Assembly (NCBI GenBank): GCA_017792425.1
Contig: CP051233.1
Coordinates: 709,457-773,456, forward strand
Source of the DNA: Thalassovita sp.
Lineage (GTDB): Bacteria; Pseudomonadota; Alphaproteobacteria; Rhodobacterales; Rhodobacteraceae
Direction: 5' to 3'
Length of the DNA stretch: 64,000 nucleotides
In this document: positions 18,385 to 26,010 of the stretch, in pieces
Layout of the letters: the number at the start of each line of letters is the position of its first letter
Numbering within the stretch: position 1 is the stretch's first letter
Made by a program: the position numbers and the translations under genes
The notes under the pieces: generated by a model
What the model was told of the DNA's origin: nothing
The model's database searches: none
The model's input: only the letters and a program-made list of their open reading frames with translations

Positions 18385-19497
18385 TCAACCCGCAAGCCCC
18401 AGTTCCGCCGCCATTTCCCCGATCATATCGCTGAACACGGCGTTCATGCGCGCGTTCGGCTGGCGCTTGGCCACGGTATCGGCCATCGGGTCTGGGACAG
18501 TGTGGGGGCTACCCGAAAGCTCCTCCATTACCGCGTGGCCGCAGAAGGGCACGTAGGCCTCGGAATAGCCGCCCTCGTGTACCAGCAGCAGCCTGCCACC
18601 GCACAGCGCATCGGCGGCCTGCATCACCTGCCGGGTCATCAGGCGAAAGGTTTCCGCCGTGCACAGTTGCCGCGCGATGGGATCGAAGATTCCGGCATCG
18701 AACCCGCAGGCGACGATGATCACGTCGGGCTTGAAGGCGGCCAGCGCGGGCAGCACGATCCGCTCCATCGCCTCCAGATATCCGACATGCCCCACGCCCG
18801 AGGGCAGCGGCACGTTGAGGTTGCACCCCTCGCCCGCCCCGCGCCCCCGGTCGGTAATCGCGCCGGTGTCCAGCGGATAGTTCGCCTCTTGGTGCAGGCT
18901 GATCGTCAACACGTCGCCGCGGTCATAGAAAATCGCCTCGGTGCCGTTGCCGTGGTGTACGTCCCAGTCCACCACCGCGAAGCGTTGCGCCAGACCGGCG
19001 GCGCGGGCGGATTCAATCGCGATGGCGATGTTGTTCAGCAGGCAGAACCCGTTGGGCCAGTCCGGCAGGCAGTGATGCCCCGGCGGACGCGACAGGGCAT
19101 AGGCATTCTGCAGATCGCCCCGCAGCACGGCCAGCAGCGCGGCCTTGGCCAGACCGGCGGACAGGGCAGCGATTTCGAACCCGCCCTTGGCAAAGGGGGT
19201 GCGCAGGCCCAGCTCGCCGCCGCCTGCATCCGACATCTCCTTGAACGCCGTCAGGTAGGTTTCGGGATGCACGCGGGCCATGTCCTGCCAGGTGGCGGGG
19301 TCGGCGTGGCGCATGGACAGGTCATCCACGATGCCCGACACCTCCATCAGGTTCTTCATCCGGCGCTTGGTTTCGGGGTTTTCCGGCAGGCCCCCGGCGG
19401 CCAGCGGCTGCACGAAGCCCCCCAGCGGCAGTGTCAGCGCGTAATTCCCGCCCGCATGCCAGAAACATTTCTCGTCCCAGAAAAAACCCGTCGTCAT
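18385..19497 (-). CDS. Class II histone-deacetylase-like amidohydrolase
   Basis: A 370-residue zinc hydrolase of the HDAC/acetoin-utilisation/acetylpolyamine superfamily. Zinc ligands are visible in VVDWDVHHGNGTEAIF (Asp and His) and in GFDAGIFDPI (second Asp). The active-site RPPGHHCLPD pair of histidines and HEGGYS loop are also present. Bacterial members deacetylate polyamines or other small amides, or proteins. The start at 19497 is chosen because GGGAGG lies five bases upstream; it is the second of two adjacent ATGs. No polyamine genes are nearby, so the substrate is open. Confidence 0.92.
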   Translation of the reverse strand: MTTGFFWDEKCFWHAGGNYALTLPLGGFVQPLAAGGLPENPETKRRMKNLMEVSGIVDDLSMRHADPATWQDMARVHPETYLTAFKEMSDAGGGELGLRTPFAKGGFEIAALSAGLAKAALLAVLRGDLQNAYALSRPPGHHCLPDWPNGFCLLNNIAIAIESARAAGLAQRFAVVDWDVHHGNGTEAIFYDRGDVLTISLHQEANYPLDTGAITDRGRGAGEGCNLNVPLPSGVGHVGYLEAMERIVLPALAAFKPDVIIVACGFDAGIFDPIARQLCTAETFRLMTRQVMQAADALCGGRLLLVHEGGYSEAYVPFCGHAVMEELSGSPHTVPDPMADTVAKRQPNARMNAVFSDMIGEMAAELGLAG

Positions 19498-19582
19498 CAT
19501 GGCCTCCCTCACCGTTTGCGGCTAACTATCGGGGGGTGGGGCCGGGTTGTAAATCCGGGGAACCACGGGCGCGGAGGACGAC

Positions 19583-19834
19583 ATGGCAGAGCTTCACCAT
19601 CTGGCAGAACCGGGGACCGAAATCGCCGTGCGGGTGACGCCCAAGGCATCGCGCAACAAGCTGGAAGTGGCCGACGACGGCACGATCCGGGTCTACGTCA
19701 CCACGGTGCCCGAGGGCGGCAAGGCCACGGCGGACGTGCAGAAACTGCTGGCCAAGGCGATTGGCGTGGCGAAATCCCGGCTGGAACTGGTGCGCGGCGC
19801 CACAAGCCGGGACAAGGTGTTCCGCGTGAATTAA
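19583..19834 (+). CDS. DUF167 (YggU) family protein
   Basis: An 83-residue protein of the DUF167/YggU family, shown by IAVRVTPKASRNKL, then VYVTTVPEGGKA and the C-terminal LVRGATSRDKVFRV. The structure is known for the family but the function is not; a nucleic-acid-related role is often suggested. ATG 19583 follows GGAGGA. Its TAA stop overlaps the stop of the next gene on the opposite strand. Confidence 0.92.
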   Translation: MAELHHLAEPGTEIAVRVTPKASRNKLEVADDGTIRVYVTTVPEGGKATADVQKLLAKAIGVAKSRLELVRGATSRDKVFRVN

Positions 19835-20076
19835 TCCTTTCGCCCGTCGATCACCCGCTGGTACACCCCTTCGGGCAGGTTCAGCGCGGCAGCCAGATCG
19901 TTCAACTGGTTGATCGACAGGGTGATGCGTTCCACCAGGTCGGTTCGTGGGTCCAATTGTTCGATCACGATGCAGTCATCGAAGGCGTTGATGGTGATGT
20001 CCTCTTGCAAATGGGGGCTGCCTTCGTCGATCAGTGTGATCGTGGTTGCGTCGAAATCGTGTTCGATGGAAAACAT
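19831..20076 (-). CDS. Conserved small protein of unknown function
   Basis: An 81-residue acidic protein that I cannot assign to a named family. It begins MFSIEHDFDATTITLIDEG, has a beta-rich first half and ends with LNLPEGVYQRVIDGRKD, a likely helix. ATG 20076 is preceded by AAGGGC at good spacing; ATG 20097 would add seven residues. Codon use looks like its neighbours. It stands between two oppositely oriented genes, so it is monocistronic. Confidence 0.7.
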   Translation of the reverse strand: MFSIEHDFDATTITLIDEGSPHLQEDITINAFDDCIVIEQLDPRTDLVERITLSINQLNDLAAALNLPEGVYQRVIDGRKD

Positions 20077-20163
20077 GATGCCCTTCCCCTCGCGCATGAA
20101 GTTGCCGCATGATGGTGCCATGCGCCCGAGCGGGGCAAAAGGCCAAAACGGCAGGAGAGTGGA

Positions 20164-20853
20164 ATGAAACGGTTCATGGTATTGGCAGCGATGTTGCTGG
20201 CGGGCTGCATGCAGGCCACGCCGTCCGCGCGCGCGCCGCAGCCGGGTCCGCGCGCCGATTTCGATGCCCGCGTTGCAGCGGAACGGTTCGTTGCCGTGGT
20301 CAACAGCGTCGAACCCGTGGCCGAGGCCGAATGCCGCCGCCGCGCGCCCCGTGTGAATTGCGATTACCAGATCGTCGTGGACAATCGGGTGGATCAGCCG
20401 CCGAACGCCTTTCAGACCGTGGACCGCAACGGGCGGCCGCTGATCGCCTTTACCATTGCGCTGATCGCCGATGTAGAAAATGCCGATGAACTGGCACTGG
20501 TGATGGGCCACGAAGCGGCGCACCATATCGCGGGCCACCTGGACCGGCAGCGGCAGGACGCCAGTGCCGGGGCGATCATCTTTGCCGGGGTGGCGGCGAT
20601 CATGGGTGGATCGGCCCGCGATGTGCAGAACATGGGCGATCTGGGCGCCAGCGTCGGCGCGCGCACCTATTCCAAGGACTACGAGATCGAGGCCGACAAG
20701 CTGGGCGCTGTCATCGCCAGGCGGGCCGGGTATGACCCGGTCCATGGCGCGGCCTATTTCACCCGGATGCCCGACCCCGGTAACCGTTTCCTGGGCACCC
20801 ATCCGCCGAACGCCCGCCGGATAGAGGTGATCCGCGCCGCCACGCAGGGCTGA
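20164..20853 (+). CDS. M48 family metallopeptidase, lipoprotein
   Basis: A 229-residue predicted lipoprotein. The signal peptide ends in the lipobox LLAGC (lipidated Cys15). The zinc-protease motif HEAAHH (116-121) follows a long N-terminal segment, and DYEIEADKLG supplies the third ligand Glu. It lacks membrane helices of the HtpX type and resembles the BepA/LoiP group of periplasmic proteases that monitor outer-membrane proteins. It is followed five bases later by the IMPACT gene. Confidence 0.92.
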   Translation: MKRFMVLAAMLLAGCMQATPSARAPQPGPRADFDARVAAERFVAVVNSVEPVAEAECRRRAPRVNCDYQIVVDNRVDQPPNAFQTVDRNGRPLIAFTIALIADVENADELALVMGHEAAHHIAGHLDRQRQDASAGAIIFAGVAAIMGGSARDVQNMGDLGASVGARTYSKDYEIEADKLGAVIARRAGYDPVHGAAYFTRMPDPGNRFLGTHPPNARRIEVIRAATQG

Positions 20854-20857
20854 CCGG

Positions 20858-21211
20858 ATGCTGCAACTGGAAAACGTCGTCACCGACCGCGGGTCGAAAT
20901 ACGCGGTGTCGGGTGGGCCGGTCGCATCGCCCGCGGACGTGGACGCCTTCCTGAAGGCCCTCAAGCGGGTGAAACGCTATGCCAAGGCCACCCACAATAC
21001 CTGGGCCGTGCTGCATTCCGATGGCACCCCGGCCAAGAACGACGACGGCGAATCCGGTGCGGGCATGGTGATCCTGCGGATGCTGGAACGCGAAGGTCTG
21101 ACCGGTCACATCGTCGTCGTCACCCGCTGGTATGGCGGCAAGCATCTGGGCGGCGACCGCTTTCGTCATGTCCAGACCTGCGTGCGCGCCTATCTGGATG
21201 CGCTTGCTTGA
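20858..21211 (+). CDS. IMPACT/YigZ (UPF0029) family protein
   Basis: A 117-residue single-domain member of the IMPACT/YigZ family. KRVKRYAKATHNTWAVL, NDDGESGAGMVIL and VTRWYGGKHLGGDRFRHV are its signature. E. coli YigZ is about 200 residues with an extra C-terminal domain, which this copy lacks. In eukaryotes IMPACT modulates GCN2; the bacterial role is unsettled. The stop codon is embedded in the first FNR-like box, so the downstream promoter starts inside this gene's end. Confidence 0.9.
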   Translation: MLQLENVVTDRGSKYAVSGGPVASPADVDAFLKALKRVKRYAKATHNTWAVLHSDGTPAKNDDGESGAGMVILRMLEREGLTGHIVVVTRWYGGKHLGGDRFRHVQTCVRAYLDALA

Positions 21212-21249
21212 CCTGAATCAAGGCCCCTCGGCACATGTTCCTCTACTGT
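21208..21249 (+). promoter_or_regulatory. FNR-type box and -10 for DUF6455 gene A
   Basis: TTGAC, CTGA, ATCAA (21208-21221) matches the FNR/FnrL consensus TTGAT-N4-ATCAA with one change. The hexamer TACTGT at 21244-21249 would place transcription start near 21256, so the box is centred at -41.5, the position used by FNR at class II promoters. The box overlaps the stop of the IMPACT gene. Confidence 0.7.
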
Positions 21250-21289
21250 CCCCACCCTATGGAAGGGGCGATGCAGCGGAGGAGGAGCC

Positions 21290-21556
21290 ATGCACGGCCA
21301 CGACGAAAAGACCCGGCACACGGAACTGGTGGACCGGATGGCGCAGGCGCTTGGCGTTGATCTGCAGGCGTTGGCGGCAGAGGGACAGTTGGACCGGGAT
21401 GAACTGGATCGGGTCGTTGTCCGATGCACCGCCTGCAGCGACCCGGACGATTGTGAAACCTGGCTGGATCATCAGCCCGACGGGCTGGACACCCCGCCCT
21501 ATTACTGCTGCAACCAGGCGCTTTTTGAACGGCTGATGGCGGTGCGCGCCACTTGA
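21290..21556 (+). CDS. DUF6455 family Cys4 small protein (copy A)
   Basis: An 88-residue cytoplasmic protein without signal or membrane segment. After an N-terminal helical part it has Cys46-X2-Cys49-X5-Cys55, then TWL and Cys73/Cys74-Asn. The four-Cys pattern is shared with the three genes that follow. I recognise the family as DUF6455, common in Rhodobacteraceae and without known function. A metal or iron-sulfur centre is the natural inference. ATG 21290 follows GGAGGAG. It is preceded by an FNR-like promoter and its own stop codon overlaps a second one. Confidence 0.88.
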   Translation: MHGHDEKTRHTELVDRMAQALGVDLQALAAEGQLDRDELDRVVVRCTACSDPDDCETWLDHQPDGLDTPPYYCCNQALFERLMAVRAT

Positions 21557-21594
21557 TCCTTGTCAAGGTGAACAGTTGCGGGCGCGACTATAGT
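21553..21594 (+). promoter_or_regulatory. FNR-type box and -10 for DUF6455 genes B-D
   Basis: TTGAT, CCTT, GTCAA (21553-21566) is an FNR-like palindrome with one change. TATAGT at 21589-21594 is a good -10; transcription start near 21601 again puts the box centre at -41.5. The geometry is identical to the promoter of copy A. Confidence 0.75.
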
Positions 21595-21624
21595 GGACAT
21601 TGTTAACTAACTCGGAGCACCGCT

Positions 21625-21894
21625 GTGAAACCCTTGGGAGACATGAAGCGCCACTTCTGGCTGGCGCAACGGATGGCCAAGGTGACCGGCACGGATCTTG
21701 TCGGGGCGCAACAGGCAGGCGACCTGCCACAGGCTGACTGGGCCGACATGGTAGAAACCTGCCGTGAATGCGACTGGACCGACGGGTGCGTGCGCTGGCT
21801 GCAGCAAAACCAGACCGCCGAACAGGTGCCCACCAGCTGCCCCAACTGCGGGCGGATGATGGATATCAGGAACGCGGCAAACGAGGAGATGTGA
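21625..21894 (+). CDS. DUF6455 family Cys4 small protein (copy B), GTG start
   Basis: An 89-residue paralogue with Cys46-X2-Cys49-X5-Cys55, then RWL, and Cys72-X2-Cys75. It shares RHFWL...R.A at the N-terminus with copy C, so B and C are the closest pair. The GTG at 21625 has CGGAG seven bases upstream, and it gives an N-terminus colinear with copy C; ATG 21643 lies too close to its own GGGAG. It starts just after the second FNR-type promoter. The function is unknown. Confidence 0.87.
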   Translation: MKPLGDMKRHFWLAQRMAKVTGTDLVGAQQAGDLPQADWADMVETCRECDWTDGCVRWLQQNQTAEQVPTSCPNCGRMMDIRNAANEEM

Positions 21895-21895
21895 C

Positions 21896-22159
21896 ATGGG
21901 TGCGATTTTTTCCCTCGGGGATCCGGCGCGCCATTTCTGGCTGACCCGCTCGGTTGCCCGGTCGATGGGAATCAGCCTGTCCGAAGCGATGGGCACGGGA
22001 CGTCTGTCCCCCGAACGATACGCGCGGATGGTTACCGAATGCCGCAAATGCGCCTTCGTGACCGAATGCGAACACTGGCTGGCCCACAACGGCGCCAGCG
22101 CCACCGAGGCCCCGGAAGACTGCGCCAACGCCGCACTTCTCAACAGCCTTAGAAACTGA
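21896..22159 (+). CDS. DUF6455 family Cys4 small protein (copy C)
   Basis: An 87-residue paralogue with Cys49-X2-Cys52-X5-Cys58, then HWL, and Cys76-X-Asn. It begins one base after the stop of copy B, with AGGAG upstream of ATG 21896, so it is in the same operon. It has no signal peptide. The pattern C-X2-C-X5-C-X(16-17)-C is held exactly, while the helical region is divergent, which suggests selection on the Cys site. Confidence 0.88.
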   Translation: MGAIFSLGDPARHFWLTRSVARSMGISLSEAMGTGRLSPERYARMVTECRKCAFVTECEHWLAHNGASATEAPEDCANAALLNSLRN

Positions 22160-22187
22160 AATCAGGATGGATGGAAGGAAACGCCTG

Positions 22188-22442
22188 ATGAGTATTTTCG
22201 ACAAGATAGATCGCCACGCGGGGATCATGAACAAGATGGCCGACACCGTTGGCGTGGACTGGGCTGCAGAGGTCAAGAAAGACCCCTCGCTGGCCTATCG
22301 CTATCGCGAAGCGGTCATGAGCTGCACCCATTGCCAGCATGACGGCGAATGCCAAGGCTGGATGGCCGAACATCCGCACGCTACCGAAACCCCGGACTAT
22401 TGCCGGAACAAGGTACTGTTGGAAGGCCTGGCCGAAGACTGA
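22188..22442 (+). CDS. DUF6455 family Cys4 small protein (copy D)
   Basis: An 84-residue paralogue, the most typical of the family (FDKIDRHAGIMNKMADTVGVD at the N-terminus in two parts). It has Cys46-X2-Cys49-X5-Cys55, then GWM, and Cys72-X-Asn. ATG 22188 has AAGGAA upstream; an ATG seven codons earlier is in frame but lacks a good ribosome site. It lies 28 bases after copy C and ends at a terminator, so B-C-D are one transcription unit. Confidence 0.88.
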   Translation: MSIFDKIDRHAGIMNKMADTVGVDWAAEVKKDPSLAYRYREAVMSCTHCQHDGECQGWMAEHPHATETPDYCRNKVLLEGLAED

Positions 22443-22456
22443 TCCGCAATTGCAAA

Positions 22457-22479
22457 CGCCCGCCTGTTACCGGCGGGCG
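22457..22479 (+). terminator. Terminator after the DUF6455 array
   Basis: Stem CGCCCGCC / GGCGGGCG with loop TGTTACC, then CTTTG. The stem is strong and the T-tract short. It lies between convergent genes. Confidence 0.75.
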
Positions 22480-22495
22480 CTTTGCCTCTTGGGGG

Positions 22496-22978
22496 TTAGT
22501 CCTGTTTCAGGGACACCAGCAGGGCCGCGGCTTTGCCCAGTTCACCGCCGGTCAGGTCGCTCAGGCTTTGGCCGGGGTCGGCCAGGATGTCCTGCGCGTC
22601 CAGCAGCGCGATGACCCCCTGCGCGTCGGTGCCCAGCATCGGGGCCAGATCGGCCACCGGGGCAGTCACCACAATGCGCAACGCCGCGAATTCCGGCCTG
22701 CCGCCTTGCTTGCCCGCGGGCAGGAACGACAATCCCAGCGCCAGTACGAACACGCCCATCACTCCCATCGCCACCGGCCGCTTGAAATATTGGGTGAACG
22801 CGCGCCAGTTCACCGCCACATGCAGCCCCACCGCCGCGACCATCGCCAACCCGATCCATTCATGCGCCACCTTGTTCAGCATGGTGTTGGCGTGAAAGAA
22901 CAACAGCGTTCCCGTGACCGCCATCAGGGCAAAGGTTCCCATCGTCAGCGGCGTTGCGTATTTTCGAAGCGTGGTCAT
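22496..22978 (-). CDS. DUF4405-like cytochrome-b-type membrane protein
   Basis: A 160-residue protein. Three hydrophobic helices (about 9-28, 36-58 and 67-87) include His in FFHAN, HEWIG and GLHVAVNW. This is the DUF4405 arrangement, where membrane histidines are thought to bind haem b. The C-terminal 70 residues form a soluble domain, probably periplasmic, with no Cys. ATG 22978 follows AAGGTGA; the frame extends 29 codons upstream without hydrophobic character. It is convergent with the DUF6455 array. Haem binding is inferred, not shown. Confidence 0.72.
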   Translation of the reverse strand: MTTLRKYATPLTMGTFALMAVTGTLLFFHANTMLNKVAHEWIGLAMVAAVGLHVAVNWRAFTQYFKRPVAMGVMGVFVLALGLSFLPAGKQGGRPEFAALRIVVTAPVADLAPMLGTDAQGVIALLDAQDILADPGQSLSDLTGGELGKAAALLVSLKQD

Positions 22979-23221
22979 GATTTTCACCTTGGATTGGTTT
23001 GGCCCGAAACAGGCCGGTACGGGCCGCCCCGGAGTGGGGGCAAGCGGGCCGACGTTTGCACACAACCATTTGCCTGCCCCGCCCCGTGAGCGGTGACACT
23101 CCTGTTACGCCCGGCCCCTCCGGTTCCGTCGCATGGCGGTGAACAAAATTCGCTGACGTCGGGGCAGGTTGCGCTGGCATCCCGACCGCTTCCGCCGCAT
23201 CATCCCGGCGGGAGGACCAAG

Positions 23222-23578
23222 ATGCTGTATTTCCTCAAACGCCTGCGCCTGCGCGTGATCTGGAGCTGGGCCGGATGTGCCGATGTCTGGCGGACAGAGC
23301 ATTCTTTCCGCTCGTGGGTCTGGGCCAACCTTGTGTCTGCCCTGGCGGCGCTGATCCTGCCGCTGGACACCGCCGAACGCGCGCTGATCCTGGCGCTGGG
23401 GGTGCTGGTGCTGGCGTTCGAGCTGATCAATTCCGCCATCGAACGCGTGGTGGATGATGTGGGCAAGGAACAGCGGGAACTGGCGAAACAGGCCAAGGAC
23501 GCCGGCAGCGCGGGCGTCGCCGTCGCCGCCATCGCGGCGGGGCTGGCCTGGGTGGTGATCCTGATCGGGCTTATCTAG
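23222..23578 (+). CDS. dgkA: Diacylglycerol kinase
   Basis: A 118-residue inner-membrane enzyme that phosphorylates diacylglycerol to phosphatidic acid, recycling lipid from membrane-derived oligosaccharide or LPS modification. The prokaryotic DgkA motif is clear: ELINSAIERVVDDVG, then AKDAGSAGVAVAA. Three helices lie at about 38-54, 58-75 and 98-117. GGGAGGA precedes ATG 23222; the frame upstream is antisense noise. Its stop is three bases from the stop of the convergent CDGSH gene. Confidence 0.95.
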   Translation: MLYFLKRLRLRVIWSWAGCADVWRTEHSFRSWVWANLVSALAALILPLDTAERALILALGVLVLAFELINSAIERVVDDVGKEQRELAKQAKDAGSAGVAVAAIAAGLAWVVILIGLI

Positions 23579-23581
23579 GCC

Positions 23582-23824
23582 TTACAGCTTTGAATGCGTG
23601 CCGTCGCACAGCGGTTTCTTGCTGGAATGCTTGCAGCCGCAAAAGAACACTTTCTTGCTGGCGGGGGCGGTGAATTTCACCGGGTTGAACGCCGATCCCT
23701 TGTGCGACCCGTCGCAGAACGGCTGTTTCGACGACTTCCCGCAGGCGCACCAGAAATAGGTTTTGCCCTCCTCCACTTCCACGGGAAACGGGGCTTTCTG
23801 GGCAATGTTGGGCGCGTCGGTCAT
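23582..23824 (-). CDS. Double CDGSH iron-sulfur protein
   Basis: An 80-residue soluble protein with two complete CDGSH motifs: Cys26-X-Cys28...Cys37-Asp-Gly-Ser-His41 and Cys62-X-Cys64...Cys73-Asp-Gly-Thr-His77. Each is expected to hold a 3Cys-1His [2Fe-2S] cluster, as in mitoNEET-family proteins. The bacterial two-motif form has an electron-transfer or iron/redox-sensing role that is not settled. ATG 23824 has GGAGGAG upstream; an earlier ATG adds ten residues. Confidence 0.93.
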   Translation of the reverse strand: MTDAPNIAQKAPFPVEVEEGKTYFWCACGKSSKQPFCDGSHKGSAFNPVKFTAPASKKVFFCGCKHSSKKPLCDGTHSKL

Positions 23825-23918
23825 GCTGGCTCTCCTCCGGGTTGGCTGCAGCACAGACTGGCACGGAACTGGCGCGGGTCAAGGGGCGTCTGGAGTTGGA
23901 CAACTACTCCACTAAACT

Positions 23919-24512
23919 TCAAAGGTTCATCAGCGCTACATCCAACACACGATTTGTAAAGCCTTTTCGTGTTTCGTGTTCTTGTAGATAATTCCCGGCG
24001 CTACCTCGTTGCCTTAGCTTATCCCTGACTAGGAAAAAAACTTCCCGGAAGTTCTCATAAGATTCCGGTTTGTTTGAGTGGAATCCCTTACTCTTAGGAA
24101 CAACAGCAACTTTTCTAAGTCCGTTGCGAACATACTGATCCCACATCGGATATTCGGCAGGCGCCCAAAGAGACAGAAGTTTTGAACTAAATGAAATGAC
24201 GGACCGCTTTTTGCCCGTGCTGTCGAAACCCTTTTGAATAAATGTGTACGGCTCTAGAAAGTTGCCATTCGAGGGTGTCTGAATGGAAGCGAGGTGGCTG
24301 AATACCTGTTCTATCCGTGCACGTTTAAAGCCACGGAAGACCGAGTATTCATAAACAAATGATTGGTACTTGTGGCGATCTTTTATTATCGGCAAATCAG
24401 CCAATTCACCTTTGTTTTCAAAGCAGTCTGCCCAGTTTTCCCAGTTTTGATTGGCGATCTCGGTGGCTTTGACCCAATCAAGTTTCGCTATTTCGCTTTC
24501 ATTCAGTTCCAT
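23919..24512 (-). CDS. AT-richer protein of unknown function, possible OGG-like fold
   Basis: A 197-residue protein in a stretch clearly lower in GC than both neighbours, suggesting recent transfer. The start ATG 24512 is two bases after the rimO stop (TGA-CA-ATG), so it would be read from the rimO message. I do not recognise the family with certainty. The segment SFSSKLLSLWAPAEYPMWD followed by QYVRNGL resembles the K..P..P..D motif of HhH-GPD/8-oxoguanine-glycosylase-fold proteins found in defence-type islands; this is a weak resemblance. There are no membrane segments. The C-terminus is basic. Confidence 0.65.
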   Translation of the reverse strand: MELNESEIAKLDWVKATEIANQNWENWADCFENKGELADLPIIKDRHKYQSFVYEYSVFRGFKRARIEQVFSHLASIQTPSNGNFLEPYTFIQKGFDSTGKKRSVISFSSKLLSLWAPAEYPMWDQYVRNGLRKVAVVPKSKGFHSNKPESYENFREVFFLVRDKLRQRGSAGNYLQEHETRKGFTNRVLDVALMNL

Positions 24513-24514
24513 TG

Positions 24515-25879
24515 TCAGCACACCTGACCCCACAAATCATATTCCCCGGCCTCGTCCACCTCGACCGTCACGATATCCCCGACTGACAGCCCTTCTGTCC
24601 CGTCGTCGATGAACAGGTTGCCGTCGATTTCCGGGGCGTCGGCCTTGGTGCGGCAGGTGGCGATTCCGTCTTCGTCGATGTCGTCCACGATCACGTCCAT
24701 GACCTGTCCGACCTTGGCGGCCAGCTTGGCCTCTGAAATCGCCTGCGCCTTCTGCATGAAGCGGTCCCAGCGGTCCTGCTTGACCTCATCGGGCACATGA
24801 TCGGGCAGGTCGTTGGACCGCGCGCCAGCCACGTTTTCGTATTGGAAGCAGCCGACGCGATCCAGTTGCGCCTCGTCCATCCAGTCCAGCAGGGTCTGGA
24901 ATTCGGCCTCGGTTTCGCCGGGATAGCCGACGATAAAGGTAGAGCGCAGGGTCACATCGGGACAAATCCCGCGCCATTCCGCGATCCGGTCCAGCGTCTT
25001 TTCCGCCGCAGCAGGGCGGGCCATCCGCCGCAAGGTGTCGGGATGGGCGTGCTGAAAGGGGATGTCCAAGTAGGGCAGAATGCCGCCCTCTGCCATCAGC
25101 GGGATCAGGTCGGTGACATGCGGGTAGGGATAAACGTAGTGCATCCGCACCCAGACATCCAACTGCCCCAGCTCTCGCGCCAGATCGAGGAAGGGGAACT
25201 TGGTGTCCCGGTCCTTCCAGTCGGTGCCATAGGCGCTGGTGTCCTGTGAAATCACCAGCAGCTCCTTGACGCCGCTTTCCACCAGTTTTTCCGCTTCGCG
25301 CATCACCGCCTTCAGCGGGCGGCTGGCCAGTTTTCCGCGCATGTCGGGGATGATGCAGAACTTGCAGTGGTGATTGCAGCCCTCGGAAATCTTCAGATAG
25401 CTGTAATGGCGCGGCGTCAGTTTCACACCGCTGGCTGGCAGCAGGTCCACGAAGGGATCGGGATCGGGCGGCACCACGCCGTGGACGGCATCCAGAACCT
25501 GCTCGTACTGATGCGGTCCGGTGACGGCCAGCACCTTGGGGTGCACGCCGGTGATATACTCGGGCTCTGCCCCCAGGCAGCCGGTGACGATGACCTTGCC
25601 GTTTTCCTTCAGCGCCTCGCCAATCGCTTCCAGCGATTCCGCCTTGGCCGAATCCAGAAACCCGCAGGTGTTCACGATCACCGCGTCCGCCCCGGTATAG
25701 TCCGGGCTGATCCCGTACCCTTCTGCCCGCAGGCGCGTCAGGATGCGTTCGCTGTCCACCAGCGCCTTCGGACAGCCCAGGCTGACCATGCCGATGGTCG
25801 GCTGCCCCTCACGCGGAGCATCGGAAAAACGCGCGCGCGGCGCGAGGTCGGGGCGAAGATCGGGCGGATTCTGACTCAT
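24515..25879 (-). CDS. rimO: Ribosomal protein S12 methylthiotransferase
   Basis: A 454-residue radical-SAM enzyme that methylthiolates Asp88 of ribosomal protein S12. The N-terminal UPF0004 domain has its three cluster cysteines (Cys36 in LGCPK, Cys72 in NTCGF, Cys101 in TGCLG). The radical-SAM Cys168-X3-Cys172-X2-Cys175 motif follows, then the SAM-binding barrel and a C-terminal TRAM domain ending LWGQVC. ATG 25879 is the family-like start (MSQNPP); an ATG three codons earlier is possible. The AT-richer gene follows directly. Confidence 0.96.
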   Translation of the reverse strand: MSQNPPDLRPDLAPRARFSDAPREGQPTIGMVSLGCPKALVDSERILTRLRAEGYGISPDYTGADAVIVNTCGFLDSAKAESLEAIGEALKENGKVIVTGCLGAEPEYITGVHPKVLAVTGPHQYEQVLDAVHGVVPPDPDPFVDLLPASGVKLTPRHYSYLKISEGCNHHCKFCIIPDMRGKLASRPLKAVMREAEKLVESGVKELLVISQDTSAYGTDWKDRDTKFPFLDLARELGQLDVWVRMHYVYPYPHVTDLIPLMAEGGILPYLDIPFQHAHPDTLRRMARPAAAEKTLDRIAEWRGICPDVTLRSTFIVGYPGETEAEFQTLLDWMDEAQLDRVGCFQYENVAGARSNDLPDHVPDEVKQDRWDRFMQKAQAISEAKLAAKVGQVMDVIVDDIDEDGIATCRTKADAPEIDGNLFIDDGTEGLSVGDIVTVEVDEAGEYDLWGQVC

Positions 25880-26010
25880 GGCGCGCATATATGACGGAAC
25901 GGCCCGCTAAGGAAGGCCCGGCGTTCACGCAGCTTTGCGCCCAAGGCGGTTGTCGCCCAACGCGCGCGGCCCTAGGGTGGATCACAACACACAGTCGCAA
26001 GGAGGGTAGG

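Noticed and set aside
18271..20112. 613-codon plus-strand frame
   Set aside because: It is antisense to the deacetylase gene and shadows DUF167; its peptide is Arg/His/Gly-rich with no family motif.
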